A DNA stretch of 10,980 bases from Candidatus Iainarchaeum sp. (GCA_021161055.1 JAGHBI010000007.1:1-10980); one strand, 5' to 3'; counted from the first letter of the stretch, positions 1 through 6,311 are shown. A program made the numbers and translations. Notes: generated by a model not told the origin, from the letters alone.

Positions 1-246
1 ATGCTTAAGGACTCAAGGGTTCTTGTAAAAGATGATTATGCAAACATAGATATGCTGGTTAAGAAAAAAATTATTCCGTGGAAACTGGGTAAAGCGTTGA
101 AAGAAGCCAACGGATTGCGTAACAGGCTTGTTCATGAATACAATGATATTAGCCCGAACATAGTGTTTGAATCTATCAAAGCCCTTGTTTCAGAGCTTAG
201 AAGTTTTCACAAGGGTGTAAAACGATGGCTGAGCTCTCAAAACTGA
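1..246 (+). CDS. hepT: HepT-like toxin (DUF86 / HEPN RNase), 5' truncated by window edge
   Basis: HepT proteins are HEPN-fold RNases, the toxin half of HepT-MntA toxin-antitoxin pairs. The visible 81 residues match the C-terminal part of the family. The diagnostic RX4HXY motif is present as RNRLVHEY (R40, H45, Y47, counted from the first visible ATG), preceded by a segment resembling the family's central helices. Family members are usually about 130-140 residues, so roughly 50 N-terminal residues should lie upstream. The ATG at base 1 is therefore probably an internal Met rather than the start. The gene overlaps the downstream nucleotidyltransferase by 22 nt, the usual hepT-mntA arrangement. 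In the characterised system the antitoxin AMPylates the Tyr of RX4HXY; that Tyr is present here. All the RNase motif residues are intact, so the toxin looks functional. Confidence 0.85.
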   Translation: MLKDSRVLVKDDYANIDMLVKKKIIPWKLGKALKEANGLRNRLVHEYNDISPNIVFESIKALVSELRSFHKGVKRWLSSQN

Positions 247-614
247 GGAAGATATTTTCTTTCCTGAAAGAAGATAATAATGTGCTGGCCGTTCTGCTAT
301 TTGGCTCCAGGGCAAAAAGGAAATGTGCAAAAAGAAGCGACTATGATATATGTGTGGTTGCACCAAAAGCGGATAAAGCAGAATTGTTGCGCAAGCTTTT
401 CCAGAATATTGATATTAAAAGTAATGATATAGATTTGTACCTATTCGAGGAGCTCCCTCTCTATTTGAAGAAAGAAGTTATAGAAAGCCACAGAATCCTT
501 TTTGCCAGCGATAAGTACGAACTTTACGAATATTTTTATCTTTATAGAAAGCTCTGGGCAGACCAGAGGCACAGGAACGAATTGCAAAAAGAAGAGCTTA
601 GCGCAATGCTCTAG
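225..614 (+). CDS. mntA: MntA-like antitoxin, minimal nucleotidyltransferase
   Basis: The 129-residue protein has the minimal nucleotidyltransferase signature: GSRA at residues 27-30, followed by the paired acidic residues of SDYD (D39, D41), and a third acidic residue in DIDLYLF (D70). These residues bind metal and nucleotide in the polymerase-beta-like fold. In characterised HepT-MntA pairs, MntA neutralises HepT by adding AMP groups to the toxin tyrosine. The start ATG at 225 lies inside the 3' end of hepT, so translational coupling is likely. Length and motif spacing are normal for the family. The C-terminal 30 residues are helical and charged. I infer the antitoxin role from gene order and overlap; the sequence alone shows only a nucleotidyltransferase. 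Confidence 0.88.
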   Translation: MAELSKLRKIFSFLKEDNNVLAVLLFGSRAKRKCAKRSDYDICVVAPKADKAELLRKLFQNIDIKSNDIDLYLFEELPLYLKKEVIESHRILFASDKYELYEYFYLYRKLWADQRHRNELQKEELSAML

Positions 615-617
615 CCC

Positions 618-627
618 AATTAAAAAC
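618..627 (+). promoter_or_regulatory. TATA-like box of rtcA
   Basis: AATTAAAAAC lies with its centre about 26 nt before the rtcA ATG at 649, the spacing expected when transcription starts at or next to the start codon. No Shine-Dalgarno sequence precedes that ATG, only a T-run. A leaderless rtcA transcript is inferred. Confidence 0.5.
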
Positions 628-648
628 CCTTTCTTTACCAATTTTTTT

Positions 649-1689
649 ATGCTTACAATCGATGGTTCTGCTGGCGAGGGTGGCGGGCAAATACTGCGCA
701 CTTCATTGGCGCTGGCATGCCTTACTGGTAAGGAGATCAGGATAGAGAATATAAGAGCAAAACGAAAAAAGCCTGGGTTAAGGCCGCAACACCTAACTGC
801 AGTAAAAACACTCGCAAAGATATGCAATGCTAAGGTCAAGGGTGCTTACATAGGCAGCTCGATGCTCACATTCAAACCAGGCAAAATAGAAGATGCAAGC
901 CTGGTTGCAAATATAGGCACAGCAGGCAGCATCTCGCTTCTTTTGCAGCAGGTTTTGCCTGTTTCGCTCGCATGCAATTTAAAGCTCCGCGCATTTGGCG
1001 GTACTGATGTGAGCTTCGCTCCAACAGTAAACTATACGCGAAAGGTGACCTTCTACTACTTACATAAGATGGGCGCTGAGCTAGCTCTCGATATCGTTGC
1101 AAGAGGATACTTTCCAAAAGGCAATGGCTGCGTGCTATTCACTTCAAAGCCGAGCTTGCCTCTAAAGCCGATAAGGCTTAGAACTTTAGGGCGCTTGCAT
1201 GCAATAGAATGCTTTGCTCACTGCTCTGGGATGGCCACAAAAGTTGCAAAAGATGCTGCTTCAATCGCAAAAAACACCCTGAAAGAAAATCTTGGCTCGT
1301 TTGAATGGGTCGAGCATATTGAGGCAACGCCAGAGCGAAAGGAAACAGTAGGCCTAGGCATAGACCTCTTTGCAAAATACACCAATTGCATTTTAGGGGC
1401 TAATGCTGTTGGGATAGCAGGCACAAGGCCTGAAACGCTCGCAAGAACCGCTTCAAAGAATTTGATGGATGAGATAAGCATGCTCGCACCTGTAGATTCT
1501 CACTGCGTTGATCAGCTGATACCTTTCATGGCACTTGCAAAGGGGAAAAGCGTTATAGAGGGCAGACTCACAAAGCATGCGGTAACCAACATATATATAA
1601 CCGAAAAGCTGCTCGATGTGGAATTCAAGGTTGAAACAAACAATGAAAGGGCTCGAATAAACGTTGATGGAGTTGGTTTCACTATTTAG
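649..1689 (+). CDS. rtcA: RNA 3'-terminal phosphate cyclase
   Basis: RtcA converts an RNA 3'-phosphate to a 2',3'-cyclic phosphate using ATP, through a covalent enzyme-AMP on histidine. The protein is 346 residues, the usual family length. Near the N-terminus it has the family block GEGGGQILRTSLAL (from residue 9), then KKPGLRPQHL and GTAGS (90-94). The C-terminal block SHCVDQLIPFMALAKG carries the expected nucleophile, H285. The frame is open further upstream to 502, but those extra residues overlap mntA and have no family similarity. The ATG at 649 gives the canonical MLTIDGSAGEGGGQ start and sits at the right distance from a TATA-like box. It is separated from mntA by 34 nt and is probably an independent transcript. 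In archaea the enzyme acts in RNA end repair or processing; its in vivo substrate is not evident here. Confidence 0.95.
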   Translation: MLTIDGSAGEGGGQILRTSLALACLTGKEIRIENIRAKRKKPGLRPQHLTAVKTLAKICNAKVKGAYIGSSMLTFKPGKIEDASLVANIGTAGSISLLLQQVLPVSLACNLKLRAFGGTDVSFAPTVNYTRKVTFYYLHKMGAELALDIVARGYFPKGNGCVLFTSKPSLPLKPIRLRTLGRLHAIECFAHCSGMATKVAKDAASIAKNTLKENLGSFEWVEHIEATPERKETVGLGIDLFAKYTNCILGANAVGIAGTRPETLARTASKNLMDEISMLAPVDSHCVDQLIPFMALAKGKSVIEGRLTKHAVTNIYITEKLLDVEFKVETNNERARINVDGVGFTI

Positions 1690-1719
1690 TTTAACCACTC
1701 CACAGCTCATTCTCACACT

Positions 1720-1749
1720 ATTTTCAATCTTTCATAAAGAATTGAAAAT
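1720..1749 (+). terminator. Inverted repeat, possible rtcA transcript end
   Basis: ATTTTCAAT at 1720-1728 and its exact reverse complement ATTGAAAAT at 1741-1749 form a 9-bp arm pair with a 12-nt loop, followed by a T-rich stretch. It lies 30 nt after the rtcA stop and before the next promoter. The stem is AT-rich and therefore weak. It could equally be a protein-binding site for the downstream gene. Confidence 0.3.
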
Positions 1750-1775
1750 TTGTTATTTGGCAGAATGCATACGAT

Positions 1776-1806
1776 AAATTTTTAATAATGTTTAGTATAT
1801 ATTTTT
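1776..1806 (+). promoter_or_regulatory. TATA-like region upstream of GH15-like gene
   Basis: Two overlapping AT-rich candidates are present: AAATTTTTAATAAT at 1776-1789 and TAGTATATATTTTT at 1793-1806. The first would place the transcript start near 1808-1812, just before the ribosome-binding site, and is the better fit for a transcript with a short leader. Confidence 0.4.
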
Positions 1807-1817
1807 ACGAATTTCTT

Positions 1818-1824
1818 GAGGTGA
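1818..1824 (+). promoter_or_regulatory. Ribosome-binding site of GH15-like gene
   Basis: GAGGTGA is a strong match to the archaeal anti-Shine-Dalgarno sequence and ends 4 nt before the ATG at 1829. It fixes this as the start. Confidence 0.7.
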
Positions 1825-1828
1825 AAGT

Positions 1829-3685
1829 ATGGTGCAGCTTTTTGTGCCCGGAAGAAAGGATGATGTTAAGGAACATATAAAGGAGTTTGAGGATAAGCTT
1901 TCGCAGTTCAAGAGCAAAATAGCTGAAAACAACATCAGCGATGAATCGCTGAGCATGTTCATAAACCAGCTTGAAAAAGAGCTTGAAAAGTTAAAATCCG
2001 GCGATAAGGACGCTGGCAAAAGGGCTTCTTCGCTTGTTGAGACTATAGAGCAGAGGCTTTCCGAACTTAGCAGCGAGGATGCTTTGGCAGAGCTACGCAC
2101 AAAGATAAAGAAGCCTATTATCGAAGGTACTGAGGAGACAAAACCAGAGCTCGAACAGGCACCGGAGCAACCAATGGTTGTGCAGGAAGAGGTGCCCGAA
2201 GAAAAACCTGCTGAAGAAAAACCCCCTGAAGAGGCCAAACCCGCAGAGCAAGCGGAACATGCAGAGGCTCCTGAAGAAAAACCTTCTGAGGAGAAACCAG
2301 CTGAAGAAAAACCTGCAGAGGAAAAACCATCCGAAGAAAAACCAGTGGAAGTGCCTGCAAAGGAACCTGTTGAAGCTCCGGAGGCTATTGAGAAGCCTCC
2401 TGAACAGCCTGTAATTCAGGAAGCGCCTGCGGAGAAAAAGGAAATGCTTATTGAGGAAAAGACCGTTCCCGAACAACCAGAACCAAAACCGAGCTTTGAG
2501 GTTGTAAAATTCGATAGAGATAAAGCAGAGAAACTTTTCCAGAGTTCTATAGACCTTATTCTGAAAGCGCAGCTCGATTCTGGCGGCATACCAATTTCTG
2601 TAGGCCTTGGTAGGCTCCATTATATCTATCCAAGAGCGCATCTTTTAGCAACACTGGGCTTAGTGTATGCAGGTAAGTTTGAGGAGGCAAAGAAGGCTTT
2701 GCAATTCGCTTTTAAAGGTCAAAACAGACATACTGGAGCATTGCCACAGCGCTGGGATTATAACGCCAATGATGCAAGCTATCGCAAGGTTGAGTGCGAC
2801 TGCACAGCATTATTCTTGTATGCATTTGCAGAATATGTGAAGAAAAGCTCTGATTATGAATTTGCAGAGCACCACTGGGAAAGAATTGAAAAAGCAGTTG
2901 ATTTCATAAATTCAAAGATTGTTCCAGGTAAAAACCTTGTGCTGACACCGAACTCAATCCACGAGTATGCACCTATAGATTACGGGTATGAGATATGGTG
3001 CAATGCCATCTGCTGCGCTGCTCTGCGAGAGCTCAGCCACATAGCTGAAAAAATAAGGCTTCAGTATCCGCCTTTGGAGAAAGAGAACCTCATAAAGGAA
3101 GCGATAATGTCATATATGTGGAACTCGCGCATAAACACATTCATTAAAACAATAAAGGTTGAAGATGCAACAGGCGTTATTCTCGGTCCTGATGCTTCGG
3201 TGCTTGCTCTGGCTTTCTTCAACGTTTTCAACGATAACGACGATAGGATAAAGAGCACTGTTGAATTCATTGAGAAAGGCTTGAAGTACGAACCTCTTGG
3301 CGGTATAATGGATTACCCGGAGCAGTATGGCAGAGAATACACAGGCTTGGGCGCTAATCCGTTTTTCACACTTATTCTGGCTGACCACTACATATGCTTG
3401 GGAAACAGGGAAATGGCAGAAGAGCACCTGCGCTGGGTGCTTAGCGTTGCAACAGAGGAAAAGTTGCCGAAGTATATAGCAACCAAGGACGATTTCGAGG
3501 CGCTGGTCAGCGATCTCAATGATGCTGGCTTGCTTGACAGAGAAACCCTTATGCTTATCGAGAGCACAAGGAAGCATGCTGATTACGCAAATGGCATCGC
3601 TCACATTCTAGAGCCCTATTTACCAGCTCACGGTATATTCCTTGTTGTGTGGAGCAGATTTAAAGAGAGGTTTAAGGAACAATAG
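1829..3685 (+). CDS. Coiled-coil / Pro-Glu-Lys linker / GH15-like (six-hairpin glycosidase fold) protein
   Basis: This 618-residue protein has three parts. Residues 1-105 are charged and helical, probably coiled coil. Residues 105-222 are a low-complexity linker of P(A/S)EEK units. Residues 222-618 resemble glycoside hydrolase family 15 (glucoamylase / glucodextranase-like). Family-like blocks in order are YIYPRAHLLATLGLVYAG (from 265), NSIHEY (375-380) with a candidate acid E379, YPEQYG (496-501) with a candidate base E498, and NPFFTLILADHY followed by a helical end. In GH15 the first block is normally W-x-R-D, where the Asp binds substrate; here the position is Ala270. No signal peptide or membrane segment is visible, so it is probably cytoplasmic. 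It is flanked by gaps and looks like a single-gene transcript. Activity on alpha-glucans or trehalose is possible but unproven; a non-catalytic carbohydrate-binding role fits the Asp loss. The fold assignment is by recognition only. Confidence 0.6.
   Translation: MVQLFVPGRKDDVKEHIKEFEDKLSQFKSKIAENNISDESLSMFINQLEKELEKLKSGDKDAGKRASSLVETIEQRLSELSSEDALAELRTKIKKPIIEGTEETKPELEQAPEQPMVVQEEVPEEKPAEEKPPEEAKPAEQAEHAEAPEEKPSEEKPAEEKPAEEKPSEEKPVEVPAKEPVEAPEAIEKPPEQPVIQEAPAEKKEMLIEEKTVPEQPEPKPSFEVVKFDRDKAEKLFQSSIDLILKAQLDSGGIPISVGLGRLHYIYPRAHLLATLGLVYAGKFEEAKKALQFAFKGQNRHTGALPQRWDYNANDASYRKVECDCTALFLYAFAEYVKKSSDYEFAEHHWERIEKAVDFINSKIVPGKNLVLTPNSIHEYAPIDYGYEIWCNAICCAALRELSHIAEKIRLQYPPLEKENLIKEAIMSYMWNSRINTFIKTIKVEDATGVILGPDASVLALAFFNVFNDNDDRIKSTVEFIEKGLKYEPLGGIMDYPEQYGREYTGLGANPFFTLILADHYICLGNREMAEEHLRWVLSVATEEKLPKYIATKDDFEALVSDLNDAGLLDRETLMLIESTRKHADYANGIAHILEPYLPAHGIFLVVWSRFKERFKEQ
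2195..2345 (+). repeat. Degenerate 15-nt tandem repeat coding P(A/S)EEK
   Basis: Units of about 15 nt, with a consensus like CCTGAAGAAAAA plus one variable codon, are repeated in frame. The cleanest run is 2270-2341, with one 12-nt unit then four 15-nt units (PEEK, PSEEK, PAEEK, PAEEK, PSEEK). Synonymous differences between units show that it is not a very recent expansion. It encodes the flexible linker of the GH15-like protein. Confidence 0.85.
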
Positions 3686-3752
3686 CCGGGCATAAAAGAC
3701 CCTTTGGAGATATCCCTTAATAAAATTCTTTTCACAAGAATCCGATTATATT

Positions 3753-3778
3753 CTCCATCTTATTCGCAATAATAGGAG
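3753..3778 (+). terminator. Possible terminator hairpin after GH15-like gene
   Basis: CTCC (3753-3756) can pair with GGAG (3775-3778), and inside it TTATT (3760-3764) pairs with AATAA (3768-3772) around a CGC loop. A pyrimidine-rich run (CTTCTTTTCTTC) follows at about 3783. The hairpin is weak and could be chance. Confidence 0.25.
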
Positions 3779-3890
3779 TGGGCTTCTTTTCTTCGTGTGT
3801 TATCTGGCCAGTGGTGCATCTTCTGTGGATAGAAATTTTGTTTTATGGTTTGCTCCTAAGGAAGAAGCTTCGCATACGTCGGTTAAAAAG

Positions 3891-3900
3891 CTTTAAAAAG
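3891..3900 (+). promoter_or_regulatory. TATA-like box of the rps19e-ftsY cluster
   Basis: CTTTAAAAAG, preceded by a second A-rich copy (GGTTAAAAAG), is the best promoter element in the gap. A start about 25-30 nt downstream (about 3920-3926) would put the 5' end of the mRNA a few bases before the long hairpin at 3932. Confidence 0.5.
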
Positions 3901-3931
3901 ATATTCTGAAAGTAATTACATAAAAGAGCGA

Positions 3932-4010
3932 CTTTGTTCTACAAAGGATGCTGAGCAATTGGAATTTAGCATCCTTTGCACTGCTGTAGAACAAAGGCTT
4001 CGAAAGAAGC
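3932..4010 (+). ncRNA. Structured 5' leader of rps19e: bulged long hairpin plus GAAA-tetraloop hairpin
   Basis: CTTTGTTCTACA (3932-3943) pairs perfectly with TGTAGAACAAAG (3985-3996), and AAGGATGCT (3944-3952) pairs perfectly with AGCATCCTT (3968-3976). The result is a 21-bp stem interrupted only by an 8-nt one-sided bulge, TGCACTGC (3977-3984). Three further G-U/A-U pairs can extend the stem above 3952, leaving a loop of about 9 nt. Directly abutting it, GCTTC-GAAA-GAAGC (3997-4010) is a 5-bp hairpin with a GNRA tetraloop. The next base begins the rps19e ribosome-binding site. It looks like a cis-regulatory mRNA leader or a processed small RNA. I do not recognise a known family; function is inferred from position only. 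Confidence 0.6.
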
Positions 4011-4015
4011 GTGAT
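4011..4015 (+). promoter_or_regulatory. Ribosome-binding site deciding the rps19e start
   Basis: GTGAT is complementary to the AUCAC of the archaeal 16S 3' end and lies 4 nt before the ATG at 4020. The same GTGAT motif precedes rpl39e, pfdA and ftsY at 3 nt. The GTG at 4011 is thus read as Shine-Dalgarno, not as a start codon. Confidence 0.65.
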
Positions 4016-4019
4016 AGCT

Positions 4020-4595
4020 ATGAGCGTATTTGATGTTCCAGCAGGCGACCTAATCGAGGCCATAGCCAAGGATATGGAAAGGAAGTTTAAGGTTGAGCAG
4101 CCTGAGTTTGTTTTGTTTGTCAAGACAGGATGTTCTAGGGAGCGCGCACCACAGCAAAAGAACTGGTATTATATGCGCCTGGCATCACTTCTTTACAGAG
4201 TATTTAAAGAAGGTCCCATAGGCGTAGGCTCTTTGCGCACATATTATGGCAGCAAGAAGAATCGCGGTGTGCGCAGGCACAAGTTTAGGAAGGCTAGTGG
4301 AAAGATAATAAGAACAGGCCTGCAGCAGCTTGAAGAACTTGGGCTTATACGCAAGGATAAGAAAGGTCGCGTGATAACACCTAAAGGGCAGTCTTACCTT
4401 GCAAAGAAAGCCAACGAGCTTAGAAAAAAGCTTTTGAGCGAAGGCAAGCTTATGATTGCCCTGCCAGAAGAGGAAAAACCAAAAGCACAGGCAAAAGGCA
4501 AGAAGGCTGGGGAAAAGCAGCCCGAAAAAGAAACAAAGAAGGAAACCAAAAAAGAAACAAAAGGTGCAAAGTCAAAAAGAGGCAAAAGGGCTTGA
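4020..4595 (+). CDS. rps19e: Small-subunit ribosomal protein S19e (eS19)
   Basis: S19e is an archaeal/eukaryotic small-subunit protein with a winged-helix fold, needed for 30S/40S maturation. The 191-residue product starts with MSVFDVPA, matching the family N-terminus. It contains the conserved core blocks EFVLFVKTG, WYYMRLASLLYRV, GPIGVGSLRTYYG, KNRGVRRHKFRKASG, LQQLEELGLI and GRVITPKGQSYL. The frame can be extended 9 nt to a GTG, but that triplet forms the ribosome-binding site and the family starts at this ATG. The ordinary protein is about 150 residues; here a Lys/Glu-rich tail of about 40 residues is added, with three exact KETK units. It is the first gene of a compact ribosomal/SRP cluster, preceded by a structured leader. 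Stop and next gene are almost adjacent. Confidence 0.96.
   Translation: MSVFDVPAGDLIEAIAKDMERKFKVEQPEFVLFVKTGCSRERAPQQKNWYYMRLASLLYRVFKEGPIGVGSLRTYYGSKKNRGVRRHKFRKASGKIIRTGLQQLEELGLIRKDKKGRVITPKGQSYLAKKANELRKKLLSEGKLMIALPEEEKPKAQAKGKKAGEKQPEKETKKETKKETKGAKSKRGKRA
4527..4562 (+). repeat. Three tandem KETK-coding 12-nt units
   Basis: Three consecutive 12-nt units encode KETK in the C-terminal tail of S19e. They differ at synonymous positions (AAA/AAG, ACA/ACC), so the repeat is kept at protein level rather than being freshly duplicated. Confidence 0.75.
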
Positions 4596-4600
4596 TTGTT

Positions 4601-4918
4601 ATGGAAAATATTGATGAGCTCAAGCAGAGAAAGCTTGAGGAGCTCAGGCAATATTATGAGGCCCGAAAGGAGCTTATGAAAAGGCTTGAGGCGGAGAAGC
4701 AGATAAATATTCTGCTGAGAAAGCTTCTGACGCAAGAGGCGAGAGAAAGGCTGAAGAACGTAAGGCTTGTGAATCAGGAGCTTTACTATAAAGCGGTTCA
4801 GAATATAGTTGCTCTTGCTCAGACAGGCAGGCTCAAAGAACGCCTGAACGAAGAGCAGGTGAAAAAGCTCCTGTTAACGCTATCAGAAAGAAAGGAAACA
4901 AGGATTATAAGGAAGTGA
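4601..4918 (+). CDS. PDCD5-family DNA-binding protein (TFAR19-related)
   Basis: The 105-residue helical, charged protein matches the archaeal PDCD5 family: an N-terminal basic helix (DELKQRKLEELRQYYEA), then a compact three-helix core with LTQEARERLKNVRLVNQEL, the AVQNIVALAQTGRL block, and LNEEQVKKLLLTL. Archaeal members bind DNA in vitro; the cellular role is unsettled, and a link to translation is suggested by its constant position between S19e and L39e in many archaea. An upstream in-frame TTG at 4592 overlaps the rps19e stop, but the ATG at 4601 gives the family N-terminus and is preceded by a TTGAT motif. Length is close to the usual 110-120. It is surely cotranscribed with its neighbours. 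Confidence 0.92.
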   Translation: MENIDELKQRKLEELRQYYEARKELMKRLEAEKQINILLRKLLTQEARERLKNVRLVNQELYYKAVQNIVALAQTGRLKERLNEEQVKKLLLTLSERKETRIIRK

Positions 4919-4922
4919 TTTT

Positions 4923-5117
4923 ATGAGTTCAAATAAGGATTCAAAGCTTAAGGAATTCCTGGCAAGCCAGAGGAAAAGCATAGGCTCTGGTCTTGGCAGC
5001 GCACCAGTATGGATATTTCAGAAGGCAAACAGAAGAATATGGAATCCCGTACAAAAAAGACACTGGAAACTCTGTGATTTTGGAAAGAAGTTCAGAAAGA
5101 GGTTGAAGGAGGGTTGA
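4923..5117 (+). CDS. rpl39e: Large-subunit ribosomal protein L39e (eL39)
   Basis: L39e is a tiny basic protein lining the ribosomal exit tunnel. The product has 64 residues, of which APVWIFQKANRRIWNPVQKRHWK matches the conserved family core (PVW, TNR-like, RRHW) when read in two short blocks: APVWIFQKANRR and NPVQKRHWK. The family is normally about 51 residues; the extra residues are at both ends, notably a basic C-terminal stretch ending in FRKRLKEG. GTGAT 3 nt before the ATG supports the start. It sits 4 nt after the PDCD5-like stop and 4 nt before rpl31e. Confidence 0.93.
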   Translation: MSSNKDSKLKEFLASQRKSIGSGLGSAPVWIFQKANRRIWNPVQKRHWKLCDFGKKFRKRLKEG

Positions 5118-5121
5118 TAGT

Positions 5122-5646
5122 ATGCAAACTTTATTGAATTTCTCACTGAGGGACCTTTACAGGCATCCATCCCCAAAGCGCGCAAAACGCGCTGTGCTTA
5201 GGCTGCGCAGAATCCTTTCCAAGAGGTTTCATGCTTCTGAAGATAACATTTACATCTCTCAAAGGCTCAATGAACTGATATGGGCAAAAGGGTTTTCAAA
5301 GGTGCCAAGAGTAATACCTCTGCGCATTGTCCATGAAGAAGGCAAGGTAAAGGCATACTTGCAGGATGAAGAGATAGAGATGCCCGAAAAGAAGGAAGTA
5401 AAGAAAGAAGCAAAAGAGGCACCAAAAGAGACAAAGAAAGCAAGGGAACCTAAAGCGAAGGCTCCTAAAGAAAAGCCAGCGGAAAAGAAAGAGCCTGAAA
5501 AGAAGCCCAGTAAAGAGGCAAAACCGGTGCAAACAGAAAGCAAGGAAGAAAGCGAGAAGGAAGAAGAGCAGAAGAAATTAAAGGAGAAGAGGATTAAAGA
5601 AAAAGCGGCGGAAAAGGCGGCAATAAAAAGAAAGCTTGATAAATAG
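5122..5646 (+). CDS. rpl31e: Large-subunit ribosomal protein L31e (eL31) with long charged tail
   Basis: L31e sits near the peptide exit of the large subunit, where SRP and nascent-chain factors dock. Residues 1-85 fit the family: a beta strand with SLRDLYRHP, a basic helix KRAKRAVLRLRRILSKRF, then DNIYISQRLNELIWAKG and PRVIPLRIVHEEGKV. The remaining 90 residues (about 85-174) are almost entirely Lys, Glu, Ala and Pro and look disordered; typical archaeal L31e proteins end near residue 85-100. The start at 5122 follows GGTTGAT and a 4-nt gap from rpl39e. The tail is in frame and has no stop or frameshift, so it is probably translated. Its function is unknown. Confidence 0.93.
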   Translation: MQTLLNFSLRDLYRHPSPKRAKRAVLRLRRILSKRFHASEDNIYISQRLNELIWAKGFSKVPRVIPLRIVHEEGKVKAYLQDEEIEMPEKKEVKKEAKEAPKETKKAREPKAKAPKEKPAEKKEPEKKPSKEAKPVQTESKEESEKEEEQKKLKEKRIKEKAAEKAAIKRKLDK

Positions 5647-5654
5647 GTTTCGAT

Positions 5655-6311
5655 ATGAGAGTGGATAAGGGAACAATAAATGCAAGCCCTTTTGTTGGTG
5701 TCTTTGCAGTAGTAACAGAGAAGGTTGCTCTGCTGCCATATAACATCCTTCCAAAAGAGGAAAATAAATTCAAAGAACTTTTCGATGTAGAGCTAATAAA
5801 AACAAAGCTTGCCGACAGCTCGCTGATAGGTGTGATGTGCGCAGGCATAAAAAACAAGTTTGTGGTTTCGGAGCTTGTGCTCGATTCAGAGCTCAGAGCG
5901 CTTGAGCAGATAGGGTTGCATGCAAAGAGAATAGAAGGCCTAACCGCTATAGGAAATCTTATAAAGGTTAATGAGAAAGGAGGCATAGCGAGCAGGGTCC
6001 TTACAAAGGAACAGCTCGCTGAAATAGAATCTTTCCTGAAAATAAAGCTTGCTGTTGCAAGGGTGGCATCGCTTGATGTTGTTGGTTCAGCGATTGTAGC
6101 AACAAACAATGGTTTCCTCGTACACCCAGACGTTACAAAGGATGAATTCGCACTGTTGAAGAAGTGTTTTGATGCTGAAGGAGTTGCAACCACTCTAAAC
6201 TATGGTGATAAGTTTGTTGGAAACGATGCAGTTGCAAACACAAGAGCAATGCTTTTGGGCAATAGAACAACAGCTTTTGAGCTTTTAAGAGTTCATGATA
6301 TTTTTGCTTGA
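5655..6311 (+). CDS. eif6: Translation initiation factor 6 (aIF6)
   Basis: aIF6 binds the large ribosomal subunit and prevents premature joining with the small subunit. The 218-residue protein has the family's pseudo-fivefold repeat layout: SPFVGVFAVVTEKVALLP near the N-terminus, LIGVMCAGIKNKFVV, TAIGNLIKVNEKG in the middle, VVGSAIVATNNGFLVHPDV, and LNYGDKFVGNDAVANTRAMLLGNRTTAFEL near the end. Length is normal. The start at 5655 lies 8 nt after rpl31e, with AGGT about 6 nt upstream as a weak ribosome-binding site. Its usual archaeal neighbours, L31e before and L20a after, are both present. The family's GNxxxxND-type block is slightly altered (VNEKG). Confidence 0.95.
   Translation: MRVDKGTINASPFVGVFAVVTEKVALLPYNILPKEENKFKELFDVELIKTKLADSSLIGVMCAGIKNKFVVSELVLDSELRALEQIGLHAKRIEGLTAIGNLIKVNEKGGIASRVLTKEQLAEIESFLKIKLAVARVASLDVVGSAIVATNNGFLVHPDVTKDEFALLKKCFDAEGVATTLNYGDKFVGNDAVANTRAMLLGNRTTAFELLRVHDIFA

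Larger units (their letters stand above)
3686..3931. other. Non-coding gap upstream of the S19e leader
   Basis: The 334-nt stretch between the GH15-like gene and rps19e has no convincing gene. I see no tRNA, no box C/D signature on either strand and no gene remnant I recognise. Its left half contains a weak hairpin (3753-3778) followed by pyrimidine-rich DNA. Its right end carries a TATA-like box (3891-3900) and then the structured leader described separately. Confidence 0.6.

Noticed and set aside
1..60. ATG at base 1 as true hepT start
   Set aside because: The protein would lack the N-terminal helices of the HEPN fold; the window edge is the simpler explanation.
502..648. Upstream extension of rtcA to an ATG at 502
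   Set aside because: It overlaps mntA in another frame, adds 49 residues with no family similarity, and ignores the well placed TATA-like box; the canonical RtcA start is at 649.
2093..2641. Long reverse-strand open frames under the GH15-like gene linker
   Set aside because: They are shadows of the P(A/S)EEK repeats, giving Phe/Leu/Arg-rich low-complexity products without a ribosome-binding site.
3800..3832. Palindrome CTGGCCAG and nearby TATC/GATA pair as an operator or hairpin
   Set aside because: The palindrome is only 8 bp and the outer pairing is 4 bp; chance is a sufficient explanation.
3932..3996. Box H/ACA or box C/D guide RNA
   Set aside because: The stem has only a one-sided bulge and no two-sided guide pocket, no suitable ACA box after a pocket, and no RTGATGA/CTGA pair in the right arrangement.
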